Shown here one piece after another: positions 7,872 to 16,071 of a stretch of DNA of 43,855 nt. The notes under the pieces were generated by a model. It made no database searches, was not told the origin of the DNA, and saw nothing but the letters and a program-made list of their open reading frames with translations. Source of the DNA: M55B165 sp051744245 (lineage in GTDB: Bacteria > Actinomycetota > Humimicrobiia > Humimicrobiales > Humimicrobiaceae). The DNA lies in NCBI GenBank assembly GCA_051744245.1, contig JBNJCV010000007.1, positions 1 to 43,855 on the forward strand, written 5' to 3'. A program made the translations under genes and the position numbers. Each line of letters starts with the position of its first letter. Within the stretch, counting starts at the first letter, position 1.

Positions 7872-8747
7872 ATGGAGGAAAATGCTACAGAAACCCAGAT
7901 CATCCCCAATAATATTGCAGAGAATTTTTTAGACAACTGGATAAGCATTTTACTTATTATTGGTATTGCATTGGTTATTATAATTATTGTTAGGTGTATC
8001 GCCAGAAGAGTAAGGAATATTTTTGAGAATAGAATTAGCGATGATAAGCTTGAGATCAAGAAAAGGACTTTCACATTTACTTCTGTAATTTCCAATTTAG
8101 TTATGGTAATAAGCATAATTGTAGCGCTGTTAATAATAATGGAGGAAGTAGGGATAAGTGTGACCCCCCTGCTGGCTGGGGCTGGTGTTGCGGGTATAGT
8201 TATTGGATTTGGGGCTCAAAGCCTGATAAAGGACTTGATAAATGGCACTTTTATTCTTTTTGAGCAATGGTTCCAGGTAAATGATATCGTAACCATTGGT
8301 GATACTTCTGGAGTAGTGGAAAAATTTAACTTAAGAACCACGGTATTAAGGGATCTTGAAGGCATTGCCCATTATATCCCCAACGGGGAAATAAGTATGT
8401 TAAGCAACCGGACCCATGTATGGGCAAGAGCAATGGTGGAAATAGGGGTACACTACAAGGAAAATACTGACAGGGTAATAGCGGTACTTGAAGAAGTTTT
8501 TGACGAGCTGTTAAGTGATGAAGAATTTAAAAACGTAATCCTTGAAAGGCCCCAAATACTTGGCAAGGGCGGAGTGGACAGCCTTGGCGATTCAGCGGTA
8601 GTGTTTAAAATAATATGCAAGGTTGTGCCCCCAAACCAGTGGGATGTAGGCAGACAGCTAAGAAAAAGGGTAAAAGATAAATTTGATGAGGTAGGAATTG
8701 AGATACCATTTCCTTGCCGGAATGTATACATGAGAGAAGAAAAATAA
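7872..8747 (+). CDS. mscS: Small-conductance mechanosensitive channel (MscS family)
   Basis: A 291-residue inner-membrane channel. Hydrophobic segments lie at about residues 25-45 and 75-92, followed by the pore-lining TM3 rich in Gly/Ala (AGAGVAGIVIGFGAQSL, about 97-115). The beta-domain follows (DIVTIGDTSGVVE, IPNGEI), then the cytoplasmic alpha/beta vestibule. Length and order match E. coli MscS. It opens on membrane tension to release solutes on osmotic downshift. It is the last gene of the pncA-like/pncB/phosphatase unit. The 150-base gap after it holds the rpsF promoter and leader. Confidence 0.92.
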   Translation: MEENATETQIIPNNIAENFLDNWISILLIIGIALVIIIIVRCIARRVRNIFENRISDDKLEIKKRTFTFTSVISNLVMVISIIVALLIIMEEVGISVTPLLAGAGVAGIVIGFGAQSLIKDLINGTFILFEQWFQVNDIVTIGDTSGVVEKFNLRTTVLRDLEGIAHYIPNGEISMLSNRTHVWARAMVEIGVHYKENTDRVIAVLEEVFDELLSDEEFKNVILERPQILGKGGVDSLGDSAVVFKIICKVVPPNQWDVGRQLRKRVKDKFDEVGIEIPFPCRNVYMREEK

Positions 8748-8755
8748 TTTATAAA

Positions 8756-8785
8756 TTGTTGATTATTAGACTTAAATGTTATAAT
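8756..8785 (+). promoter_or_regulatory. Promoter of the rpsF operon
   Basis: A perfect TATAAT at 8780-8785 is preceded by TTGTTG at 8756-8761 with an 18-base spacer (TTGATT at 8759-8764 with 15 bases is a poorer alternative). It lies about 110 bases before rpsF, leaving a leader long enough for an RNA regulatory element. Confidence 0.6.
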
Positions 8786-8856
8786 ATCCTATGTTGTTTT
8801 TTGTGAAGCCGTAAAATTGAATATTTTACTGTTTCTCTTGCTCTATTTTTTAAATA

Positions 8857-8888
8857 GGGCCTAATTTATTAAATTAGTCCGAAGGAGG
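8857..8888 (+). promoter_or_regulatory. Possible S6:S18-binding leader hairpin before rpsF
   Basis: CTAATTT (8861-8867) and AAATTAG (8871-8877) form a 7-bp stem with a 3-base loop. GG upstream can pair with CC at 8879-8880. CCG at 8879-8881 directly abuts the AAGGAGG Shine-Dalgarno. Known rpsF leaders that bind the S6:S18 complex use a stem with an exposed CCG near the ribosome site. The match here is by eye only, so autoregulation is an inference. Confidence 0.35.
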
Positions 8889-8897
8889 AATTTAAAG

Positions 8898-9185
8898 TTG
8901 AGAAATTATGAATTGGCACTAGTTTTCGATCCTACATTAGAAGAAACAGATATTGATGCTGAAATATCAAAGTTAACCTCGCTTATGGAAAAAGAAAATT
9001 GCAAAGTAGGTGATATAGATAAGTGGGGTGTAAAAAAGTTAGCTTACCCGATAAACAATAACGAGAGCGGTTATTATTCCTTCATTTATTTTTCAGGAGA
9101 TGGCAAATTATTGCCTGAGCTTGAAAGGATAAGTGAAATCAATGACAAGGTATTAAGGCATTTAATTGTAAAGAAAGAAGAATAA
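8898..9185 (+). CDS. rpsF: 30S ribosomal protein S6
   Basis: A 95-residue protein matching S6 along its length: RNYELALVFDP at the N-terminus, the KWGVKKLAYPIN strand and ERISEINDKVLRHLIV near the end. S6 binds S18 on the platform of the small subunit. The start is TTG with AAGGAGG 9 bases upstream and no better ATG nearby. It opens the conserved rpsF-ssb-rpsR cluster, whose leader may carry an S6:S18 feedback site. Confidence 0.95.
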   Translation: MRNYELALVFDPTLEETDIDAEISKLTSLMEKENCKVGDIDKWGVKKLAYPINNNESGYYSFIYFSGDGKLLPELERISEINDKVLRHLIVKKEE

Positions 9186-9206
9186 CTACTAAAAAAGGGG
9201 AAGTTT

Positions 9207-9647
9207 ATGGCATTTGGTGTTAACAATATAACAGTATTGGGCAATCTCACCAGGGATCCGGAACTGAGGTTTACTCCCAATGGAACTCCTGTGGCTTCAT
9301 TTGGAATAGCTGTAAACAGGAGATATCAGAATAAGCAGACTAATGAATGGGTGGAGGATGCTTCATTTTTTAATATAACAACCTGGTTCAAGCTTGCAGA
9401 AAATTGTGCGGAAAGCTTAAGCAGGGGAGATAGGGTCCTTGTATCCGGAAGGCTTAACCAGAGAAGCTGGGAAGACAAGGATGGTAATAGAAGGTCATCT
9501 GTAGATATAGTTGCTAATGTGGTTGCGCCCAGCCTGGAATTTGCATCATGTAAAATTAATAAAAATGAGAAGTCGGCTTCAGCTGTAAATAATTCCAAGG
9601 ATACAGAAGAAGAAGCTGACTTTACTGACGAAGATATACCGTTTTAA
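9207..9647 (+). CDS. ssb: Single-stranded DNA-binding protein
   Basis: A 146-residue SSB with one OB fold: NNITVLGNLTRDPELR, GTPVASFGIAVNRRY, ASFFNITTWFKLAE and GDRVLVSGRL. It then has a short Asn/Ser/Glu-rich linker and the acidic C-terminal tip DEDIPF used to recruit DNA-repair and replication partners. It lies between rpsF and rpsR as in Bacillus, spaced 21 and 28 bases. Confidence 0.96.
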   Translation: MAFGVNNITVLGNLTRDPELRFTPNGTPVASFGIAVNRRYQNKQTNEWVEDASFFNITTWFKLAENCAESLSRGDRVLVSGRLNQRSWEDKDGNRRSSVDIVANVVAPSLEFASCKINKNEKSASAVNNSKDTEEEADFTDEDIPF

Positions 9648-9675
9648 GGAAACAAAAATAAAGGGAGTGTTATAA

Positions 9676-9948
9676 TTGGGAAAAAAGAAAAGAAAAAAAG
9701 ACAGAAATAGAAGAGATAGTAAAAAAAGCTTTAACTTAAGGCAAAGGAAAAGATTCTGCTTCTTTTGCAAGGAAAACATAGATAATATTGATTATAAGAA
9801 TATTAAATTGCTTAGAAGGCATGTTTCTGATAAAGGTAAAATAAGGCCAAAAAGGTCAACAGGAAATTGTGTGCAACATCAAAGGAAAGTTGCCATAGCT
9901 GTGAAGAGAGCGAGAGAGATAGCATTGTTGCCTTATTATAGAAGATAA
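9676..9948 (+). CDS. rpsR: 30S ribosomal protein S18, zinc-ligand form
   Basis: A 90-residue S18 with a very basic N-terminal tail, then the conserved IDYKN.K.LRRHVSDKGKI core and the terminal REIALLPYYRR. CFFC near residue 32 and NCVQH near residue 70 supply a C..C...C..H set, which marks the zinc-binding (C+) paralogue rather than the cysteine-free form. The start is TTG, with AAGGGAG as a plausible Shine-Dalgarno. Confidence 0.95.
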   Translation: MGKKKRKKDRNRRDSKKSFNLRQRKRFCFFCKENIDNIDYKNIKLLRRHVSDKGKIRPKRSTGNCVQHQRKVAIAVKRAREIALLPYYRR

Positions 9949-9957
9949 GTTTTAAAA

Positions 9958-10926
9958 ATGCCCTTTGATAATTTAAAAGCAGAAAAATTAAATTTATTTT
10001 TACTTGCTGTTTTTACCTTTTTATCTTTGATTTTTGCCATATTCGTCCCTTTTTTTGGATTTATTGGATGGGCTCTATTACCTGTACCAGCTACTTTACT
10101 AGTTGCTGCCAACAGGAAAAGGGATGCTATAATATGTGCAGGTTTGGGTGTTGCATTGCTTTTATTTTTTGATTACCTGTTAGCAATATTTATAGCCGCC
10201 CTTATTATCGGCATTGCTTTTTTATATGATTACAGCGTTAAAAAGAAAATTGAGGTAAAGAAAACTATACCTTCAGTACTGGGAATTTTGGTGTGTCTGG
10301 TTGCAGTTTATATATTATTTATTTCTGTTACCGGTGGAATTAATTTTGTGGATGAATTTATTGGCAATTACAATGATTATATAAACAATATAGAAAATGA
10401 TCCTATTATAAAAAATTATGCTAGTGTCTTTGCAGGGGCTGAATTTGACCAAATATTGCAACAAACAAAGAAAATATTAAGATTTTTTCCATATGTATTT
10501 CCGGGATTATTATTGGTTTTTCTTTTGATGGTAACAATTGTTAATTATATTGCCAGTTACAGAATTTTAAAAAAATTTGATTTTGATTTAGAATCCCTGC
10601 CAGAATTTAGTAAGTGGGATTTGCCCTGGCATTATTCATGGGGAATAATTTTAGGTATAACCTTTTTAATCTTCCCCACCTTTACCAGGGTAAATGATAT
10701 TCTGTTTTATGCATTGGGTGCCAATTTACTTATAGTGTTTGGTTTTATATATTTTATATTGGGGATATCGGTAGTGTGGGGTTTGTTTGAAAAATATAAC
10801 CTTCCCATGGTCTGGAGGGTTGGAATTTTCTTGATCCTAGCATTGTTTTTCGGTATTGCCATCATAATACCAGTAGTAGGATTACTCGATGTATGGATTA
10901 ATTTTAGGAGACTTAAAAGAATTTAA
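9958..10926 (+). CDS. DUF2232 (YybS-like) membrane protein
   Basis: A 322-residue polytopic membrane protein with about eight hydrophobic segments, for example at about residues 12-32, 37-48, 57-85, 102-122, 178-200, 224-240, 249-275 and 287-310. Position between rpsR and rplI, length and topology match YybS of Bacillus (DUF2232), a family of unknown function distantly reminiscent of ECF-transporter S components. In Bacillus the next gene is gdpP; here rplI follows directly after 30 bases. It starts at ATG 9 bases after rpsR. Confidence 0.8.
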   Translation: MPFDNLKAEKLNLFLLAVFTFLSLIFAIFVPFFGFIGWALLPVPATLLVAANRKRDAIICAGLGVALLLFFDYLLAIFIAALIIGIAFLYDYSVKKKIEVKKTIPSVLGILVCLVAVYILFISVTGGINFVDEFIGNYNDYINNIENDPIIKNYASVFAGAEFDQILQQTKKILRFFPYVFPGLLLVFLLMVTIVNYIASYRILKKFDFDLESLPEFSKWDLPWHYSWGIILGITFLIFPTFTRVNDILFYALGANLLIVFGFIYFILGISVVWGLFEKYNLPMVWRVGIFLILALFFGIAIIIPVVGLLDVWINFRRLKRI

Positions 10927-10956
10927 AAATGGATTATCTAATTTAGGAGGATAAAG

Positions 10957-11490
10957 TTGAAAGTAATATTAAAACAAAGTTATGAAAATTTAGGGAATGT
11001 TGGCGAAATAGTGGAAGTGAAAGATGGATATGCGAAAAATTATTTAATTCCAAATGATATTGCAGTAGTGGCTACTAAGGGTAATATAAAGCAAATGGAA
11101 TTAGTTAAAAAATCCTTGCTGAAAATAGAGGCAAAAAATGTAGAAGAAGCAGAAAAAGTTGTAGAAGCCCTAAAAGACCTAAAGCTTGTTTTTAAGGTTA
11201 AAACCAGTGAAGAGGGAAAACTTTATGGCTCTATAACCAATAAAGACATTGCTGAAAGAATCGCAAGGGAGCGAAATGTAGAAATAGATAGGAAAAAAAT
11301 TGAACTGGGAGAACATATAAAAGAATTAGGCGAATATGATATAGAAATACAGTTATACAAAGATATTAAAAGCAATGTTAAAATAATCCTGGAAAGTGAA
11401 AACCAGGAAGAAATAAAGCCTAAAGAAGAAGCAACTGAAAAAGAAAAGGCAGAAGAAGCTGAAGGTAAAAAAGAAACAGTAGAAGAGTAA
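10957..11490 (+). CDS. rplI: 50S ribosomal protein L9 with acidic tail
   Basis: A 177-residue L9. The N-domain (MKVILKQSYENLGNVGEIVEV, KDGYAKNYLIP) is canonical, then the long connecting helix and the C-domain (GKLYGSITNKDIAE, IKELGEYDI). L9 is usually near 150 residues; the extra 25-30 are a low-complexity Glu/Lys/Ala tail from about residue 148. The start is TTG with GGAGGATAAAG upstream. dnaB begins at the very next base after its stop, so the two are translationally coupled. Confidence 0.94.
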   Translation: MKVILKQSYENLGNVGEIVEVKDGYAKNYLIPNDIAVVATKGNIKQMELVKKSLLKIEAKNVEEAEKVVEALKDLKLVFKVKTSEEGKLYGSITNKDIAERIARERNVEIDRKKIELGEHIKELGEYDIEIQLYKDIKSNVKIILESENQEEIKPKEEATEKEKAEEAEGKKETVEE

Positions 11491-12879
11491 ATGGATGACT
11501 TAAACAGGAGAAAAAAGTTAAGCCCGTTAGACACCAGTAAGCTGGAAAGGGTCCCTCCTTACAATATTGAAGCAGAGGAATCCCTTTTGGGATCCATGCT
11601 GGTTTCCAGGGAAGCAATAGTATCTACTGTGGAAATTGTTGTAGCTGACGCTTTTTACCGCAAGGTAAACCAGCTTATTTTCTCTGCTATTATTGAATTA
11701 TATGCAAAAGGGGAGCCTGTTGACCCTATAACTCTGGCAGATTACCTGGAGAAAAAGGGCCAGCTTGAAGAGGTTGGCGGTAAAACTTTTATCCATTCGT
11801 TAATAAGTAATATTCCATTGGCTTCTAATGCAGAATATTATGCACAGATAGTAAACCATAACTATATCCTTAGAAAATTAATATATGCTGCTACAGAAAT
11901 TGCAACTATGGGCTATGAAGTGCCCGATGATCTTTCAGGAGCAATAGACAAGGCTCAACAGTTAATTTTTTCAGTATACCAGGATTACAGCAGGGGCAGC
12001 AGTACTGGAAAAATGGCTGCCATGAAGGACATATTATCCGAAGTATATGAGCAGGTTGAAAATTTATATGAAAATCATTCCGATGTAATTGGGGTACCTA
12101 CGGGATTTATTGATTTAGACAAGAAAACTTCGGGGCTGCAGAATTCTGATTTGATAATTTTAGCCTCAAGACCGGGTATGGGGAAAACTTCATTGGCTTT
12201 AGCTATATCCAAACATGTGGCTCTGGAAGAGAATATTCCTGTTGCCTTGTTTTCGCTGGAAATGTCAAAACAGCAAATTGCCCAGAGATTGATATGTGCC
12301 GAATCTAGAATCGACTTGCACAGGCTGAGGTCGGGTAACCTCAGGGATGATGAATGGCCCAAGCTTGCCAGGTCTATTGAAAGACTGGCAGAGAGCAAGT
12401 TATATATAGATGATACTGCTTTTCTTACTTCCATGGATTTAAGGTCCAGGGCGAGAATGCTGGTAAGTACCCATGGCATCAGGTTGTTAATAGTTGATTA
12501 TTTACAGCTTATGCAGTCAGGTTCTAATTATAGGGATAACCGGGTGTTGGAGATAACCGAAATTTCCCGTAATTTGAAGGGTATTGCAAAGGAATTAAAT
12601 ATCCCTGTCATAGCTATTTCGCAGCTTTCCAGGGAAGTAGAAAAAAGAGAAAGCAAAAGGCCTGCCCTGGCAGATTTAAGGGAATCAGGGGCAATAGAGC
12701 AGGATGCAGATTTAGTAATATTTATATATCGGGATGAGTACTATGATGAAAATACCAAGGACCAGGGTATTGCAGAAATTAATATTGCTAAACATAGGAA
12801 TGGCCCTACAGCAAAGATAAAATTAAACTTTTATAAGCAATATGCGCTGTTCCGTAATTTAAGTAAGGTAAAAGATTAA
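11491..12879 (+). CDS. dnaB: Replicative DNA helicase
   Basis: A 462-residue DnaB (DnaC in Bacillus). The N-terminal domain shows EAEESLLGSML and the DPITLADYL helix, then a linker, then the RecA-like domain with Walker A ASRPGMGKTSLAL (about 227), FSLEMSKQQ, Walker B LLIVDYLQLM (about 333), REVEKRESKRP and the arginine-finger region LADLRESGAIEQDAD. No intein is present. It loads at the origin as a hexamer and unwinds forks. It follows rplI without a gap and precedes purA, as in Bacillus. Confidence 0.97.
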   Translation: MDDLNRRKKLSPLDTSKLERVPPYNIEAEESLLGSMLVSREAIVSTVEIVVADAFYRKVNQLIFSAIIELYAKGEPVDPITLADYLEKKGQLEEVGGKTFIHSLISNIPLASNAEYYAQIVNHNYILRKLIYAATEIATMGYEVPDDLSGAIDKAQQLIFSVYQDYSRGSSTGKMAAMKDILSEVYEQVENLYENHSDVIGVPTGFIDLDKKTSGLQNSDLIILASRPGMGKTSLALAISKHVALEENIPVALFSLEMSKQQIAQRLICAESRIDLHRLRSGNLRDDEWPKLARSIERLAESKLYIDDTAFLTSMDLRSRARMLVSTHGIRLLIVDYLQLMQSGSNYRDNRVLEITEISRNLKGIAKELNIPVIAISQLSREVEKRESKRPALADLRESGAIEQDADLVIFIYRDEYYDENTKDQGIAEINIAKHRNGPTAKIKLNFYKQYALFRNLSKVKD

Positions 12880-12892
12880 CCGGGAGTAAACA

Positions 12893-14215
12893 ATGCCAAG
12901 CATAGTAATAATAGGAACCCAATGGGGTGACGAAGGAAAAGGAAGAATAACTGATCTTTTAGCAAAAAAAGTTGATTATGTAGTTAGGTTTCAGGGTGGG
13001 GATAATGCTGGACATACGGTAGTGCTAAAGGATAAGGAATTCAAGCTCCACCTGATACCTTCAGGTATTTTTTATCCAGACTGTTGCTGCATAATAGGGA
13101 ATGGAGTGGTGATAAATCCTGAAGTGTTAATAGGAGAAATAGAAGACCTGGAAAAGCGGGGATACAGTACCGGCAATTTGAGAATTAGCTGCAATGCCCA
13201 TCTGGTAATGCCTTATCATATCCTGCTGGACAAGGCAGGGGAGAACCGGCTGGGTAAATCAAAAATAGGGACAACCCATAAGGGAATAGGTCCGGTCTAT
13301 TCAGATAAAGCGGCAAGAATAGGCATAAGGTCCCAAGACATATTGGACTTGAAAATTTTTAGGAAAAAACTGGAAGCAAATTTAAAGCTAAAGAACGCAA
13401 TACTGGAAAAAATTTATGACATGGACCCCTTAGATCTAGAAGAAGTTTTTAGCAAATACAAGAGCTTTGCAGAAAAAATTGGAAAATACATAGAGGATAC
13501 CTCTTTTTTAATTAATGATGCATTGGACAAAAACAAGAAAGTATTATTTGAGGGTGCCCAGGGCACTTTACTGGATATAGACCACGGTAGCTATCCGTTT
13601 GTGACCTCTTCTTCAACAGTTGCAGGCGGAGCCTTTAGCGGAGCTGGAGTTGGGCCTGGAAGGCTGGATGAAGTGCTAGGGGTGGTTAAGGCATACACCA
13701 CTAGAGTAGGCTCAGGGCCATTTCCTGCAGAAGATAAGGGTAAAACTGGTGATTTTCTAAGGGAAAAGGGCCATGAGTATGGTACCACTACCGGAAGGCC
13801 AAGAAGATGTGGGTGGCTGGATATGGTAATATTAAAATATTCGGCTATGATTAACCAATTAGATTCTATTGCTTTAACCAAATTAGATGTGCTTACAGGA
13901 TTGGAAAAAATAAATATTTGCACAAGTTACAGGTATGGGAGCAAAGTATTTACAAACCATCCCAATCACCAGACCATACTGCATAAATGTGAGCCTATTT
14001 ATGAGGAAGTAGATGGGTGGAAGGAAGATATAAGCGGGGTTAAGACTTTTGAAAATCTTCCAGAAAATGCCAAAAGATATATAAAGAAAATAGAAGAGAT
14101 CTTAAAGGTTCCTGTTTCCATGGTTAGTGTAGGTCCCGAAAGAAGCCAAATCATAATGAGGGATGAGCATTTAAGTAAGAGGGTTTTCAATGACAGCTCA
14201 ACAATTATTATATAA
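12893..14215 (+). CDS. purA: Adenylosuccinate synthetase
   Basis: A 440-residue enzyme that joins IMP and aspartate using GTP, the first committed step to AMP. GTQWGDEGKGRITD (catalytic Asp) and GDNAGHTV (catalytic His) are at the N-terminus. IGTTHKGIGP, LFEGAQGTLLDIDHG, TTGRPRRCGWLD and the late VSVGPERSQ complete the family pattern. Length is usual. The gene order dnaB-purA is the Bacillus order; purD and purE follow, so this end of the operon is purine synthesis. Confidence 0.97.
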   Translation: MPSIVIIGTQWGDEGKGRITDLLAKKVDYVVRFQGGDNAGHTVVLKDKEFKLHLIPSGIFYPDCCCIIGNGVVINPEVLIGEIEDLEKRGYSTGNLRISCNAHLVMPYHILLDKAGENRLGKSKIGTTHKGIGPVYSDKAARIGIRSQDILDLKIFRKKLEANLKLKNAILEKIYDMDPLDLEEVFSKYKSFAEKIGKYIEDTSFLINDALDKNKKVLFEGAQGTLLDIDHGSYPFVTSSSTVAGGAFSGAGVGPGRLDEVLGVVKAYTTRVGSGPFPAEDKGKTGDFLREKGHEYGTTTGRPRRCGWLDMVILKYSAMINQLDSIALTKLDVLTGLEKINICTSYRYGSKVFTNHPNHQTILHKCEPIYEEVDGWKEDISGVKTFENLPENAKRYIKKIEEILKVPVSMVSVGPERSQIIMRDEHLSKRVFNDSSTIII

Positions 14216-14230
14216 TTTAAGGAAAGCATT

Positions 14231-15517
14231 ATGAAAATATTGGTGATAGGAAGCGGTGGGCGCGAGCATTGCCTGGCATGGAAAATTTCCAACAGCAAAC
14301 TAGTAGATGAAGTATATGTGGCTCCTGGCAATCCGGGGATGGAGGATGTTGCAAAATGTGTAGATATTGGCGGCAGTGATTTTGGAAAGCTCTCTGATTT
14401 CGCAGTAAAAAACTCTATAGACTTGACCGTAGTAGGTCCGGAAGCTCCCTTGGTTGAAGGGATTGTAGATCATTTCAAAAAGAAAGGCCTAAAAATTTTT
14501 GGTCCTAGCGGGAAAGCAGCAATGATTGAAGGCAGCAAAGCCTTTACTAAAAGATTAACTCAGAAATATGGTATTCCTGCTGCTGGTGGCAAAATTTTTG
14601 GCGAAGATGAATATGGTAAGGCAAAAAAATATTTAGAAGGATTACCGGAGGGAGCATTTCCAAAGGTTTTAAAAGCTGATGGCCTGGCTGCAGGAAAGGG
14701 TGTGCTTATCGCTGGTACAAAAAAGGAAGCCCTCTCAAGCCTGGATACTATTGTGGTTGAAAAAAGATTTGGGGAAGCAGGAAATAAATTAATAATAGAG
14801 GAATTTCTTAGAGGTTTTGAAGTATCAATTCTTTGTCTATGTGACGGCAGCAATGTCCTGCCTATGGATTTAGCCCAGGATTATAAGCGCATATACGACG
14901 GAGATAAGGGTAAAAACACGGGTGGTATGGGGAGCTATAGCCCGGTTCCAATGGTTAACGGAGAAATTTATGAAAAAATATTAGATAAAATTATTTACCC
15001 TACTTATAAAGGGCTGAAAAATGAAGGCATAGAGTATAAGGGTATTCTTTATGGAGGGTTGATGATCTCGGATGGCAACCCTTATTTGCTGGAATACAAC
15101 TGCAGGTTTGGCGATCCTGAAACCCAGGCAGTCTTGCCGAGGCTGAATGATGACCTTGTGCCTTTATTGATGGATTGTGCCAATGGCAGCTTAGGCAGCC
15201 AAAAATTGAGTTGGGATCAGGATAAAAGTATTTGCGTTATAATGGCTTCTAAGGGTTATCCTGAAAGTTCATCAAAGGGAGACGTAATTTATGGTCTTGA
15301 TAAACTGGACAATAATAAATGCTTATTGTTCCATGCAGGTACTAAGAAAGTTAATGAAGATTTTGCTACTAACGGAGGAAGGGTATTGGGCCTGGTTGCA
15401 AAGGGGCCGACTTTCAGGAAAGCCAGGAAATTATTATATTCAGAAATTGACAATATTAAATTTGAGGGTATACAGTACAGAAAAGACATAGCAAAAAGGG
15501 TAGAGGAGGAAAAATGA
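14231..15517 (+). CDS. purD: Phosphoribosylamine-glycine ligase
   Basis: A 428-residue ATP-grasp enzyme of purine synthesis (step 2, making GAR from phosphoribosylamine, glycine and ATP). Seen are VIGSGGREHCLAWK at the N-terminus, VVGPEAPLVEGIVD, ATP-grasp VLKADGLAAGKGV, MDLAQDYKRI, NTGGMGSYSP and ECNRFGDPE-type metal residues in YNCRFGDPETQ. The C-terminal domain is complete. It overlaps purE by 4 bases (ATGA), implying coupled translation. Confidence 0.97.
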   Translation: MKILVIGSGGREHCLAWKISNSKLVDEVYVAPGNPGMEDVAKCVDIGGSDFGKLSDFAVKNSIDLTVVGPEAPLVEGIVDHFKKKGLKIFGPSGKAAMIEGSKAFTKRLTQKYGIPAAGGKIFGEDEYGKAKKYLEGLPEGAFPKVLKADGLAAGKGVLIAGTKKEALSSLDTIVVEKRFGEAGNKLIIEEFLRGFEVSILCLCDGSNVLPMDLAQDYKRIYDGDKGKNTGGMGSYSPVPMVNGEIYEKILDKIIYPTYKGLKNEGIEYKGILYGGLMISDGNPYLLEYNCRFGDPETQAVLPRLNDDLVPLLMDCANGSLGSQKLSWDQDKSICVIMASKGYPESSSKGDVIYGLDKLDNNKCLLFHAGTKKVNEDFATNGGRVLGLVAKGPTFRKARKLLYSEIDNIKFEGIQYRKDIAKRVEEEK

Positions 15518-15975
15518 GTAATTCTAAAAATAAGGTCGCAGTTATTATGGGTAGCACTTCGGATGAGGAAGTTATGAAAAAGGCTATAAATGTTTTAAAA
15601 AAATTTGGAATAGATTATGAGATGCGCATACTTTCTGCACATAGGATGCCCAAAAAGACAGCAGAATTTGCAAAAAATGCGCAACAGATGGGTTTTTCTG
15701 TAATAATAGCAGGAGCGGGCAAAGCCGCTCATCTGCCGGGTGTAATTGCCTCACATACTGTGTTGCCTGTTATAGGAGTTCCTATAAGGACTTCTGATTT
15801 AGGCGGTCTTGATTCATTGCTTTCAATAGTTCAAATGCCATCTGGAGTTCCTGTGGCCAGTGTAGCTATCAATGGGGCTAAAAATGCGGCTCTTTTGGCT
15901 ATCCAATTGCTTTCACTGGGAGATACTGTCTTAAGAAAAAAATTTGTAGAATACAAGAAAGGTTTGGAAGACTAA
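15514..15975 (+). CDS. purE: N5-carboxyaminoimidazole ribonucleotide mutase (class I PurE)
   Basis: A 153-residue PurE: VIMGSTSDEEVM at the phosphate-binding N-terminus, ILSAHRMP with the catalytic His, AGAGKAAHLPGVIA, and the GLDSLLSIVQMPSGVPVA loop. The sequence fits class I, which converts N5-CAIR to CAIR and normally needs PurK. No purK is in the window. It is the last gene before a clear intrinsic terminator, so the rpsF-purE transcript probably ends here. Confidence 0.95.
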   Translation: MSNSKNKVAVIMGSTSDEEVMKKAINVLKKFGIDYEMRILSAHRMPKKTAEFAKNAQQMGFSVIIAGAGKAAHLPGVIASHTVLPVIGVPIRTSDLGGLDSLLSIVQMPSGVPVASVAINGAKNAALLAIQLLSLGDTVLRKKFVEYKKGLED

Positions 15976-15994
15976 ATTTATTAAAAAAATATTA

Positions 15995-16030
15995 AAATTT
16001 TAATAAATGATTAAAATTTCTTTTTTTTCT
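15995..16030 (+). terminator. Intrinsic terminator after purE
   Basis: AAATTTTAAT (15995-16004) and ATTAAAATTT (16010-16019) form a perfect 10-bp all-AU stem around the 5-base loop AAATG. It is followed by C and then a run of eight T and TCT. The position, 20 bases after the purE stop and before pstB, fits the end of the long operon. Confidence 0.75.
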
Positions 16031-16071
16031 GCTATTATTTTTGGGAAAATATAATTTTAGCAGGGAATTTC

